From: Paragonimus westermani
Taxonomy: Eukaryota; Platyhelminthes; Trematoda; Plagiorchiida; Troglotrematidae
Direction: 5' to 3'
Assembly: GCA_008508345.1 (NCBI GenBank)
Contig: QNGE01000280.1
Span: forward strand, 258,350 to 322,349
DNA: 64,000 nt
Shown: in pieces, positions 12,757-24,639 of the stretch
How positions within the stretch are numbered: the stretch's first letter is position 1
How the letters are laid out: the number at the start of each line of letters is the position of its first letter
The notes under the pieces: model-generated
The model's input: the letters and a program-made list of their open reading frames with translations, nothing else
What the model was told of the DNA's origin: nothing
Database searches by the model: none
Translations under genes and position numbers: made by a program

Positions 12757-13278
12757 TCAGTAATCCTTCGCAGTTAATCCAGATGATAGATTACAGAGAA
12801 GATCACGGAGACCGAACAGAATTATCAGACGCTTCATGAAAGCGGGTGCACCTAACACATAAAGGCTAACTGGTTTAACTCGCACACCACTGCAAACCTC
12901 TGAACATTGCAAAATCAGTTCACCAATTGCAGATTTAGAAAATTTAACCGAAAATGTAAAAAGAAGTCTCCAAGATCTAAGTACGACTGAGTTAAGTAAT
13001 GGATGGGTTACAATCAATAGTGAAAAATGAACATATGTAAGCAATGGACGGTTAAAAATGATTGGAAGCTTACAACCACCCAGAAAAGAGAAAGCCTGCT
13101 CAGAACTACCTGTGGGCTTCAATGAAGTGGAACATCCCAGCCTTTCCATACAATCATCTATAATAAAAGTCACTATTGATGCCAATAATGAACTTTTTAG
13201 GATCTGATAATGATAAATGGATGTTACGCGGTGCGTGGAATCAATGCAATCGATAAAATTTACAGTAAAAGCAACGGA
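12757..13278 (-). pseudogene. Possible leucine-rich-repeat-like exon
   Basis: A 178-codon minus-strand ORF (13293-12757), unusually long for this region. A plausible 3' splice site (pyrimidine-rich tract ending ttccag) precedes 13278, giving an exon that starts in phase 0 and ends at a stop at 12757. Blocks such as SAIGELILQCSEV and PLLTYVHFSLL have the leucine/cysteine spacing of F-box-type LRR proteins, but the match is loose. It lies 2.4 kb downstream of the stop codon of the LRR gene at 15.7-16.5 kb on the same strand, so it could be part of a neighbouring or duplicated LRR gene. It could also be a chance ORF. Confidence 0.3.
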
Positions 13279-13591
13279 CTGGAAGTCAGGCAAGAGACTT
13301 TGCTCTTCGCCATAAGTGTTGCTCAGTTGCTTCTAATTAAGATGCACTATATCAATTCAACAGACAGGATCCAATCATGATCCATTCGCTGGTGTAGATA
13401 GGGACGACAAAAGTGATGCTCATATCTACAGATGCGGTCTTCACAACCAAATTCCCCTTAGTTTTAAAACACTAGACAGACAAAACAAGGCCTGATGGAG
13501 CAGAACTGCCAACACAAACCAATGCGACCAGATCTACTGGGCTGCCTGCGTCATCAGAACTACTTAACACGTAAGGACAGAAGAAATATAT

Positions 13592-13838
13592 CTCGAGATG
13601 TTAACGTTTCGTTTACTCTCTTCAGTTACGAACATAAAGCGCTAGAAATATAAGACACATGGAAAGCAACAACAGTAAAAACGGCTAACGATCGGATTTA
13701 AATGAAAAAGGAATTGTCATCAGTATCAGGGTGGAAAACCGCATGAGTCAACGGTTTATGCACACATGGAGCCAGACGGCAAGTACTGGTTGGAATTGCT
13801 TCGGAGAATGTCAGCAACTTAGGATTCCGGTTGCGCAA
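13592..13838 (+). repeat. Left arm of a 0.95-kb imperfect inverted repeat
   Basis: This segment matches the reverse complement of 14292-14541 nearly end to end, sharing runs such as CGAGATGTTAAC, ACAGTAAAAACGGC, AAGGAATTGTCATCAGTATC, GTCAACGGTTTATGCAC and GGCAAGTACTGGTTGGAAT. I estimate roughly 85-90 percent identity by eye. Similarity fades just outside both ends. Confidence 0.85.
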
Positions 13839-14291
13839 TAATACGTGGAATGAGTTGGCGGGGTCAACAACACGACCCGTTTCGCAACGGGTGAGATAGG
13901 ATCTTAGTTCACTCGTTATGTTGCCATTGCCTGTTTATCATCCTGCACACCAACCACTCAGGCATACGTTCAGTCATTCCTTATCATAGGCACCGATCTG
14001 TTCTGTCGATGTAGACTTCACCGCAAGTGCAAATAAAATGATAAATAGCGTGACAGAGAACATTCCGGTAGATCACGAATATGAGCAAACAACACTCTTA
14101 GTTGTGAGTAGTAACCGCCATTTAGCCGTAGGGTATGTACGAGAGAGAGCAGACTGTAATTTCCGACTTACGTCGGTTGTGATACAGTCGCCTTTGAAAA
14201 GTAGATTCAGAAAGATTTGCATTTTACGACGTCCGCCTATCTGCATGGCCAGAAAACGCCGGTCAAGACTGCCGTGTGTAAGAAACGTGAC

Positions 14292-14541
14292 ATTGCGCAG
14301 CCGGAATCCTAAGTTGCTGGCATTCTCCGAAGTGATTCCAACCAGTACTTGCCGTCCGGCTCCATGCGTGCATAAACCGTTGACTTACGCGGTTTTCCCA
14401 TCTTGATACTGATGACAATTCCTTTTTGACGTAAACACGATCGTTGGCCGTTTTTACTGTCATTACTTTCCGTATGTCTTGTATATATCTAATGTTCTAC
14501 GTTCGTGTCCGAAGAGGGTAGACGAAATGTTAACATCTCGT
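14292..14541 (-). repeat. Right arm of the 0.95-kb inverted repeat
   Basis: Reverse-complement partner of 13592-13838, with about 453 bp between the arms. The spacer (13839-14291) has no transposase or other domain I recognise; its plus-strand ORF 14038-14406 runs on into this arm. The layout fits a fold-back element or a short non-autonomous DNA transposon with long terminal inverted repeats, or two copies of one repeat inserted head to head. I could not find a clear target-site duplication. Confidence 0.8.
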
Positions 14542-15685
14542 GATATGTCCGTTATCATTATTGGTAACATGCGACGGTCGATGTTTGGAGCTAAGGTTTA
14601 ACAGCGAGTTATGCCCAGCTTATTAATGTGGTGAATACAGTCGCAGGCGTAGGTGTGAATCCAAGCTACTCCACGTGGAAGCAGCGCGGGACAAAGAAAT
14701 CAAAAGAAATGAACTTCACACCTGCTAGGTAGGACAATCACGTTTTGAGTTTGTTCCCCACACAACCTGGTACACTTCTCATAAACGAACCACACAGCCA
14801 ATCAATTTCCCACAGTTCAAACTGACACGGTCCCGCACAACACGCTATGCTTTCCTGGATGGCAGGGTGGTTGTCACGGCTTCATTCATCGAAATCCTAG
14901 AAGTTGGCCTCTCAAGTAGTTGTTTTTATAGCTTTCCTGGAAAAAGGCAGTCTGTATTGTATTGGCTGCGGCCCACCAGCTCATTCTAACTAGTGTGTTG
15001 TCGTTTTTGTTGACCTAGGTGATGAAGAGCCGGCGTGATAACAAACAAGAGGAAAGGAGACCAATGAGCAGGAACTCAGTAAGTCATAACTAAAACATAC
15101 GTACCCAAGTGACAATCTGGCACACAGACGTTGAAAGGTCCCTTTCCTTGAAAAAATGTCCTCCGCTTTCCACAGTCGACATGAACCGCCCAACGCATTT
15201 GATCATTTATGGTTTCAAAGGGCACCGAGGGTGAGCGCACAGTTTCTTATATGACCGCGTGTGCAGTAGTCGACGTGCTCACCCGGACATGTCCGATTAA
15301 ACCAAGATAATTTGGGCAGGAATTTGTAAAGGCTCTATCACCAGCCAAATAGACAGGTGTAGTCCCATAAATACCCAAGCTGATGACAACTAGATGATAA
15401 ATCGAACACAGTGCAGATAAAGACTAGCGGTTGATTCGCATGCGAGATCGCTAAGTCCAGTAAAATCGTTGAGCTGTACTTTCATTAGGATCTAAGGTGT
15501 CATGCGTGAAAATGTGAAACCCGTAAGCAGACAAGCCAAATGAGGTGATAACGTCAGTAGAAACAATATTAATATTTACACATTTTTGAATCGGATGTAG
15601 GGTTTTAAACTTCAGATTGTAGCCAGACACGTTCAGAACGTTTGGTGTAAAGTTCTTCGTGTTCAAGGTCATTGCTTCTCCTAGC
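14542..15685. other. No recognisable gene
   Basis: Sequence between the inverted repeat and the 3' end of the LRR gene. It should include the 3' UTR of that minus-strand gene, but I could not identify a canonical AATAAA signal on the minus strand. The minus ORF 15451-15672 shows no domain. Confidence 0.35.
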
Positions 15686-16307
15686 TCAGCTAACTAAGTG
15701 TTGTAGACGATTGTCAACGACGACAGTCAGCGAGGAACTGGTGGGATTAGCCAACGAGTGTACCTCCATTAGCAAAGCTTCCACACAATCCAAAGGCCAA
15801 TCTCGGATGATCAATTTCTGAGTGTGAATGGTCTTCAGTCGACCGACAGTAAGGTTTAAAAACTCTGTAATGAAAGAGCGGATGGTAGTACAATCGGTTC
15901 TAGAAAGCCAGAAAGATAGATAGTCAGTGATTGATTTGTTGTTAGAGATGTCTAACACCACTAGCTTTGGCAAATTCCGCACAATTCGATTGAGCAGAAA
16001 AGCATCTCGCGTCCAACCGGCATCACCCACACCAAGAGGTAGCGTGAACACAGATCGAAGACCCAATATGGTGAGTTGCGGACAAAATTCACATAACGTC
16101 GCTGACAGCCGGTCGATGCGCATAACAATGTCTGAGTTAGCAGGTGGACCGCTAAACAGTCGGTAGCAGCCGGCCAGATCTAACTGAGTCAGATGAGTGG
16201 GATTTAGTAATGGCTTCAATTGTACATCTGTGATCCATCCGCATCCAGAAAGATCGACGATAGTGAGTTGAGGCAACAGCTTCCGAGAGTACTCGACAGG
16301 CTTTGAA
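15686..16307 (-). CDS. Leucine-rich-repeat protein, terminal exon
   Basis: The best host-gene candidate in the window. On the minus strand a strong 3' splice site (long pyrimidine run ending cccttttgcag) precedes 16307, and the frame stays open for about 206 codons to a stop at 15686. The protein has successive LRRs of the cysteine-containing, F-box/AMN1-like type: LPQLTIVDLSGCGWITD, then HLTQLDLAGCYRL, CPQLTILGLRSVF and LPKLVVLDISNNKSITD. Such repeats form curved solenoids that bind protein partners, often as substrate receptors of SCF ubiquitin ligases, but the family member cannot be named. The exon starts with one nucleotide finishing a codon (phase 2), which matches the donor of the exon at 16363-16549. 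Earlier exons must lie further upstream. Confidence 0.72.
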
Positions 16308-16362
16308 CTGCAAAAGGGAAAAATGAGAAAAGGCGGAAGAAAATGCAACTTGAGAATGGTAC

Positions 16363-16549
16363 TCAGGCTCATGCAAACCATCAAAATTTGGGAACGTTGA
16401 CGTCTTTAATGAACAGAGCAGAAAGAATTACGCGGTAATACTGGAGAAACCTTTGAAAGATATAGAATGCCAGAGACTTAATCACAGCCTCCGGTGGATT
16501 CAATAGTGACTGACGAGCATTGCATCCGTTGTTTGCAAAGCAATTGTGA
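16363..16549 (-). CDS. Leucine-rich-repeat gene, penultimate exon with a one-base frameshift
   Basis: Minus-strand coding stretch reading NPPEAVIKSLAFYIF, then YYRVILSALFIKDVNVPKF, where the frame breaks at a TTTT run (plus-strand 16383-16386). Removing one T would continue as DGLHEP into a GT donor at 16362, leaving two nucleotides that complete a codon with the first base of the next exon. The intron would be 55 nt (16308-16362), a size common in flatworm genes. The acceptor at 16550 (gatccag) is weak. The frameshift may be a homopolymer sequencing error or a real lesion; this decides whether the gene is alive. No homologue is recognised for this part. Confidence 0.5.
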
Positions 16550-18749
16550 CTGGATCGTCGCGTTTAAACTTTAAATGGTTAACATTTGCGAGCACTTTTC
16601 ACAGCGTCAGGCTGCACAGACCAGGACACAGTGACAGATCTGTTAACTGTGATCAAAGTGGGCTATGGGACAACTCGATGACACAAATTCACACACATTT
16701 CTTTGAAGTTAAACAAGAAATGACAACTGATTTGCCTTTCGAATGTGTCAGAATCACATCGGAATCACGCTGTCCTGCCACAATGGGACGTTCAATAACA
16801 TATTCGTACGGTGCTCCAGTCTATCAGTACTGCTTCGTTATGGCAGCTCAACATCCCACAACATAATCTGGGTGGATACGCTAGTCACGGACAGCAAGGA
16901 ACTTGAGGAAACAAAAATCGGTTTTTAAAACTAACACCGGTGGTGGCATATTTGCCATTAATGATTGCTGACGTGACCGCGTTTACCAGGTCGCGCGTGC
17001 AATGACCAATGTACACTTGTTTGAATTAGGTTCACTATGGGTGGTTGTAACCAGCGCTCGTCTTGGTGGTTAGAACAACTCGCACTGGTTTGCGCACTCA
17101 GTTGTGTGTATATTCGATTACAAGTTACTTTTGCAACCAATGTACTTGGCGGAGAGCATGTTTTACATTGGCGCTGGATGTGGCAGTATAGCGACAGATA
17201 AACTTAGACCATTAGGAGTTCTATTCTGGTCTGAAGATTATCTACAGAAAAAACTACTCAACAGTGACAGCAGAGAAAAATTTACAAATCACATCGGATT
17301 AATCACCATAATTAGTGACACTGTAGGAGATAAACTAGCTATTCACTTGCTCAGGAAAGGCAACGAAACTTTGATGGACCACACTTACACATCGAACAGG
17401 ATTAGCAAACTGTGCTTGAATCACAAAGGCTTTTTATTTAATCACAATTCCACTTAGTGTTGAGTCTTTCATATTACGAAAGTGCGTCTTTGCACAGTGA
17501 ATACGTCTCAGACTGATGCCTCAGCAGCGATTGGCTGAGCATACGACCAATTGGATGGCCTCCCTCATTCAGTTTTACTGTTCGGAGTTCAGTAGTTCGG
17601 AGATTGTAGGTGGCGGTTATGCGTTTGACAGATTCACCCTCCTGAATGAACGATACAGGCTTGTGCTAACTCACGTTGAGGTCGCGATCTCATTACATGA
17701 GGGAGGCGCAAATTTGTCAGCGTTTGACAAAGTGCAGCTGGGTCACAAATATATACGAGATAAGAAAACAAAAGCAATTGTGGTTTACTCCCATCTAGCC
17801 CACTTTGACGCGTGCTAGTTGTTTGAAAAAATTCTTAAAAGGTACGAAAACAACCGGATCACCCATGAGACTCGCAAGTGCATAGTGAAGTTTTTTGAGC
17901 ACATATAGGACTGGTGAATGATGGATGAAGCCAATTAGAAGACTTCCTACAACTGCTTGCATGCCGATGCAATAAAGTGTACAGAAAAGCAACGACACGA
18001 TCGGAGCCGCCTATCTTGATCGAATAAGAAGCTGACGAATTACTCTAATGGGTCGCGTGCGGTTCAACCGTGACCATAGAGAGCCTTCAATTACATATAA
18101 AGGCCCACCTCAAAAAAAGATGTACTGCTTGTTTCTTTGGAAAGACACCTCGAATATCGCTTGACAATCGTAAGGAAGCCTCATCACACGGCTTTTGGTG
18201 TAAACACCATAGGGAACAAGGAAATGAGAGAACTTTCTGTTGCACAACTCATGAAATATCACTGGCTGAAGCAATTTGTGGGGATGATGAAACGAGAGCA
18301 TAATCCTCATTTGCGTTCAAGGACTATTGTAAATCCATCCACATGACCATAGTGCGTTGCCCACCGTAAACATAACACACCCGCAATGTGTCAGTGTTAA
18401 AAACATTGACACACAGTGAACAGGCATCATCCATTTGTGTGAGCATACTGCAGACATCTTTAAAATCACTTATTACGATACCCATGCAACGACAGCCATT
18501 CCCCGGAACACGAGTTCCACATCAAGAAAATGTGTACTCTACTTCGCCCACTCCATTAGCCAGAATGGACAACTTATGGCCTCAATAAAAAAACTCCACA
18601 GCAAATATCTGTAAAACACTTCCTAGCAAGTACACAAAAACGGTAGGATATGTGGTTATACGCTCAGGTTGAGGATTACTATGAGATCGGAATAACGAGC
18701 TGAATGCGACTACGCGCGATTAACTGATCAAATGCACGCAAAATGGTTG
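16550..18749. other. Probable intron territory of the LRR gene; no certain exon
   Basis: Earlier exons of the LRR gene are expected on the minus strand. Minus ORFs at 17795-17998 and 18110-18310 are open for 66-67 codons and could hold exons, but neither shows a recognisable repeat nor splice sites in matching phase, so I do not call them. Plus-strand ORFs here (16546-16866, 17104-17457, 17516-17818) have no domain. Confidence 0.35.
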
Positions 18750-19040
18750 TGTAACGCGCATCCGAAACCAGCGAGCGCGCACGGATTAAATTTGAGTTGT
18801 GTAACGGGGCGTGCTGCTGTGTTTTGTCGGTGCCGTTTTAGTTTGCGTTTGTGTAAGTCGTGTGCATGGCTTGCTGGGCCTTCGACTAATGCTTGTTCGT
18901 GTTGTTTCTCTTTTCAGGACCGTTGTTGAAACCCCTACTTCGGAAGAACGCTGTTCCCCGGTGCCTCCATATTGCTCCAGATTCGGGCCATAAGTGCTAC
19001 GGACAGTCAGAGCGGAAGTGGCTGGTCTGCATGTTACAGT
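18750..19040 (+). repeat. Dispersed repeat R1, copy R1-a
   Basis: About 290 bp, closely matching 58671-58941. It starts TGTAACGCGCATCC and ends GCATGTTACAGTT, so the two ends form a short inverted repeat TGTAAC/GTTACA. The same frame that is coding-like in R1-d reads CRCRFSLRLCKSCAWL here before frameshifting. It lies within the presumed introns of the LRR gene. Confidence 0.8.
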
Positions 19041-19621
19041 TGTATACAGGTTTCCCAAAGAAAAGACCAGTTCATTAGCTGTATCCAGAAGAAAACCCTC
19101 TAAATAGGACTCATAGTTTTATGGCTGTTTCCCCATTTTCTTTGGTAGTCTTCAAAATACAAACATTCCTGATTCATTTGTGGCATGCTGATTTAGGAGA
19201 TATCAGCAATTTGACAGAAAGATGAACACACTAGTCGATGTGTCGCTCCTTCACACATCAATTATGTATTAAATGTTATACATCAATTATGCATTAATAC
19301 CCCCGTCACAACGTTTATAGGACTAGTGATCGAGCGAACAAGAGCTTCGGGTTGTCTGTTTGACTCCCATTCCAACTACCTCTACCTGGTAAAATTTTGA
19401 CCTGGGAGTGAGCACCATATAACATAACAATAAGCCGACCTGGGTAAAAAAAAGCGCGTAAACATTGGTAGATAAGGTGGAGAATGGTCTCGTCGCGGGC
19501 GTATATTAAATGTAAGTGTTCTTGTGTGCATGAAACACAATTCGATCCACAAAACGTTGGGCAGACACAGATTGAAAGTGTTTGCCATCAAAGATAGTAT
19601 TGTAGTCATGAAATCACTTAC

Positions 19622-19755
19622 CATTATTTGACGTTACATCATTGAGAACCCTACAGTCATTGACTAACACATCACGAACAAATCTGGAACAAGTCAGTCG
19701 AATGTTCAACAAACAAAAAACTGAAGCCTCCTCCGGTTTGAAAAGATAGCGGCAA
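19622..19755 (-). CDS. Candidate F-box-like exon of the LRR gene
   Basis: Minus-strand ORF ending in a perfect GTAAGT donor (19621-19616). With an acceptor at catatgttag before 19755 the exon would encode about 44 residues, with CRYLFKPEEAS and LLNIRLTCSRFVRDVL. The leucine/arginine/cysteine spacing of the second block resembles the second helix of an F-box, which would fit an F-box-LRR protein. It ends in phase 1, whereas the exon at 16549 starts in phase 2, so at least one exon between them is missing. The acceptor has a weak pyrimidine tract. Chance is a real alternative. Confidence 0.28.
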
Positions 19756-22700
19756 CTAACATATGGAAACCGCGAAGTAATGTAATGTCTACATAATGAT
19801 TTGGCATATAAAAACGTAAAGTGACGTAGGCACATGAAGACGAGCGGTAAAGTGACCTACTAAGAGGCGCATTGTGTAACGTACAGGCATGTTCTAAACT
19901 CGCGTTGGAACATCGGAAGAATGTGGTAGTTATACCTGAAATGCCTTCTGTAACAACAGACAAATGCCTACACCTCACCATGAGAGGTCACTTACTGAAC
20001 ATTTGCCGATAAAGTTTGAGTTATACAAATAAGATAACGTTGACAGCAGAGTTGAGTAGGACTTCTGTAGTCCTGATGGCGGTAGTTTCTGATGTGAGAG
20101 TTGTGGGGGTGTCTTAAGTCGGTACTACTATGGACAGGCCACGGCTAAACTCCGAAGTACAGTAACATGATATGAAACATGGTACGAACCACTGAAACGG
20201 TACAAACGGTTAACAAAAACTCTCCTTCATTCTAATTAGACAGTCTGACCGTTGTTGTTCGCACCAAAGCACAGCGATCCCCCAAAGTCTATTGGGGATA
20301 CAATTTGAGTACTACCCGTCTCGTGATGAAAGTTTTACAGAGGTAGAAAGTATGAGGCTTGTAAATAACTTAAATAGGCAGTAGAATTAATCATAGCGCA
20401 CTGAAAAACTCAGGAACAGACTTAAGGTGATTATGGACGCAAAGATAATAAGTCTGTATGCTTAAGTCACTGAAGTGATCATCATGGACTTAGCAGTACA
20501 CGTAACGCGAAGAATGAGTACCGAAAAATCTCAAAGTACAAGCATAATTGTGATCAGAATTAGTAATCGATTTTGTACAACGGGATTGACTGAACGTGAC
20601 AGTTAACTGCTCAGATATCCGCCCATTTTCATTTGACTATCCCAAATGTGTGGACGGTTTTAATCTCCACTCTTTAAAGTTTAAGGATATTAGCAAACGT
20701 TCAAGTATGATACACGTCTTGCCGACGACATGGTTACGGCCACCATTTTACCCCCGAACATTTGGGGGGAACTGAACCATAACATAGGAGAGCTGTTCTG
20801 TGTGGTTGCCGCATTTGCTAAAATTAGAAACCTAGTGTTATGCTTTGAGACACAATCCGTTTTCCATCTCTTCCAGGCTTATCCTCCAAATCGTAAAAGA
20901 CGTACACTCGCCCACAGGTCGTGTTCTCCGGCTACTTTCCCCGGTCAGTAAGCCGAATACTTGAAATTCATTTCATCACCGTTAACATACTTGTCGAAAT
21001 GCAGTAGTATTCAGGAACCAATCGTATTTGCTGTTAAACAGCACAGTAATGCCGAGCTCAAAAAAAATTTGCCCGAAAACAACCGTACCTCAATTCTTCG
21101 CCTCATAAACACAAACCATATTTCCAATTAGATCTCCTGTTAAATACTTATTTCATCATGAAACAGCATATACTTCTTCCGTAAGTTTCCACCTAGCTCG
21201 TATAAAACGTGAATTCAATGGAAATTTTGGCTAGCTGAGTTTTACTGGTATGTGCATTCAATTCCTTTGCCTGTATACTTGGCAGGAAAATGTGTGTGCA
21301 CAACTACCCACCCAGGTTCGTTAGTCAACCTGAGTTAAGTCGCATGTGTCGCTTTATCCGCACTAGCAACCTGGTCGTACTGTGCAGGGTACAAGCCTCT
21401 TACTTCTAAATGCTTTGGTCCAGAGGTGTCTATATGTGAAATCCAACCTTTTCCTTTTCTATTAACCACAAACTGGAGGGTATTCGGTTCATGGTGAAAT
21501 CCTAGCTTGGTGAAATATCGTTGCTGATCAGGTTAACACTGGGAAACAAAAATGGCTCTAACAATACGAAAAGCAACGGGCCAACAGACGTTCAGGTGAA
21601 ATCGATATTAATATGAAACGACTTAGATGATAATGCATAATACGTTGGGTGCAGTAAAAGTGAGACATGTTTAAAAAATATTCACCGTACTCGATATATG
21701 GGGATATGTGGAAGGACTTACAGCACGGTGAATTCTTAGATGGGACAACGGACAAAGGAGCTAGTGAAGGTGATATTGGGTGAACCTCCATTGGCTGCTC
21801 GGTGGTGGTCACCGACATCCCAGATGTGGCGGTTGCGGGCGCGAGTTCGGAAACGGGCTTTATGTCACCGCATCGTTAACTTTATTTGCAGTAATCCGAA
21901 GAAATTTCTTATCCATTTTTTAAAAAATCCACGGCATTACTTCACATGAGGTCGACTTATTTTTAATATACAGCTGCATCACCAGGTCACAAGCGAAGGT
22001 GCAGACAATATCCATTTTAACAGCCCTCCTGCAAGTTGTTCCGCCGTGCAGTAGACCTCTCTACATCTATTTTCATACGACAAGTGTATTAGGTGGTGAC
22101 CAAACAATTTTCACTTGTGTTACAGCTTACACACTCTGCACTGACATCATTAACTCTCCCTTGTTCGTCTGGCACCGATCCGTCTAACTGTATACGTCAG
22201 TGCATTTCGGTTAGTGTACACACGCTCCACATGGTTGTAAATTGTAATTTTTGCTGATTACTAGTTGATTACGCACGGAAACAACGTGACATAAGTAAAC
22301 TGTTAAGAGACCTCCGTGTTTCACTCAAATCAACGGACTGTGATTTGATAGATTTTCAGATCAGTCAACAGCTGGTCGAATTGTCAAGAAAGCAATATGG
22401 AAGAAAGGGTTTTGAGTGAATGAGGTTCCTCAAACAAATCTTCCAAGGGACGTCAGATGAAGTCAGTCAGAGTTCACATTCCGCCACTGGGGCTGCGATT
22501 AGCATTATATAGTAAGAAGGAAGAATGCAGGATGATCAGTCCGAAAGTGTCACGTCTGGCCCATTGGGCAATAAAAAAAACTATTGCCTGCACTACACCA
22601 GTCATTAATCGGTCCACTAAATCCCTACACAGTAATAGTGACCTTGGGTGCAGTTCACGATTAGACATTTAGTCTTGTGTACGTCATCTGTTAGACAGAG

Positions 22701-24639
22701 CTCCTTATACCAACCTGAAGGACTGAGTTTACAGGATATACATGATGAGCAACAGAGGGAAGCAGGATCCATCGATGAACTTGAAACTTTTCCCTAGTGT
22801 TTTCATGGGATTCATCAAAAAGCAAAACAAATCCAGTGGTGAACTGCCAATGTTCTCCCTTGTTCTGACCACCCACCGCTGCCCTGATAGGCTGTGCTCA
22901 AGAAATATCACAAATTTTACAAATGCACTGGAAAATGGTCGACCTCATTGCGAATTTTAATGTCAAAAGATATTTTGCAACAAATTCCGAAAAATCAGTG
23001 CTTTGCTCATCAACAATTACTCGAACAACGTGAATGCAATAAGGTGTGGCAATTACCTAGGTTTAACTGTCAGTGAATGCAGTCTGAGAACTTGCAAACT
23101 TCCAGGCAATGACAGCCAAAGTTCCATGAAGTTATCCATGCAGCCAGATGTCAAACAAAATTTTCGCAGCGAGGAACAGCTTCGAACAACAGACTGCAGT
23201 GAAGGCTGAATACGAACAGGACCGCCAGCCACTGAAAAGAACAGTAGAGGTGAAGAATAACCGTGAATACTAACAGTGAATTGACAATGATAACGTATGA
23301 GAGCCGATCAAATTCCGCCGAAGCAAGCGCGTCAAATGGGACGGACGTAATGCGGGGCAGCTCCATGAAACACATCTCCACAAACGTTTACTGTGAACCA
23401 GTTGATACCAATATTTGCTCAGTCTGCACAACAGTACGCAATGTGTTATTCAGAGAACTTACGGACAAACAGAACGAAGTAGATCTCCATGATCGATGTG
23501 AGAAAGAACTCTCATAACCAACTCACTGGGCAAATCTTCGAGAGTGAGATTAGGTTTCATGGTCGACAAAAGTCGCAACAAAGTAATTCACAAGGAAAAT
23601 CCTGAACAGAGTCATACAACTGACGTTTAAGATCTGAAAATGAAAGCACGAAAGCGTACAAAAGCAACAGTAACTACCGCTCACAACCCAAATTTCAGTT
23701 AACCAGTGAAGTGCCAAAGTGCAAGAGATCGAACAGCTGATCGCGTGGTCAGAGGTCACAGCTTATGAAACCTAGAAACTGCGTACCACTAAACGTCTTA
23801 CAAAGTGTAATGAAGTTTGGTATCCCTTAAATTACAAGTTGTGTTAGGTTGTACATAACGAACTACCTATTCACACCACCTATTCACAGACAAGAAGCTG
23901 TCAGGGTTCACTCTTGCGCCCAAATGATAATCTTTCAGCAGTTTTGAGTTGTGTAAATCGTACGGCGTCTGACAAATTATAACACTGACGAGATAACAGA
24001 GCGTTCCGAGCTGCCAATAGATGCATGATATGCCTACTCATAATTTTAATTAACTTCATAGCACGTCCATATTAGGAGGTATAATTACAAGCGCGAAATG
24101 AGTGAGAGCAAAAGACAGAGGGCAGTTACATGATAGAAAAACTAACGTAAGAATGCTCAGGTTTGCCGAACATTGGGAATGTACATTTTCTGCAGACGAG
24201 TAATTACATGAAGTCGTCTAATACCTGATAGTCGTCGCATTTGTGAAAATATACAACGGACACGAACACTATTTTTTGTGGTTGCATGCCCCTGTATCCG
24301 CTTCCAACAGTGCCGCGCCAATCTCCTAGTTAACACACAGCGTGCATACACGTTTTCCATCTTCGCTTCCATCTTCTGACATGTTGGACGCCAACGACCG
24401 CCTTTAGTTTCCGCGCGCGTTCTTCCTGAATGGCATAATACTACTTAAAGTCAACGCCACATAGCATACAGCACTCCCCCTTCTGGGGTTCTTTGACTAC
24501 TTGATATATGTCGATCAAATCTCCCCGTCCGACAAAATGTTGACCCCTGTTTCGGTTATTCTCTTCCGGTTCACTCACTCAGCATACTGTCGATTCACTG
24601 CCATGCACCCATTTGCATTGCCGTTCTGCCCGACCATAG
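19756..24639. other. No recognisable gene
   Basis: About 4.9 kb without a domain I recognise on either strand. Short ORFs overlap antisense at 22457-22676 and 22691-22960. The first part may be upstream or intronic sequence of the LRR gene. A 24-bp word (acatcaattatg plus attaa) is repeated at about 19256 and 19281. Confidence 0.4.
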
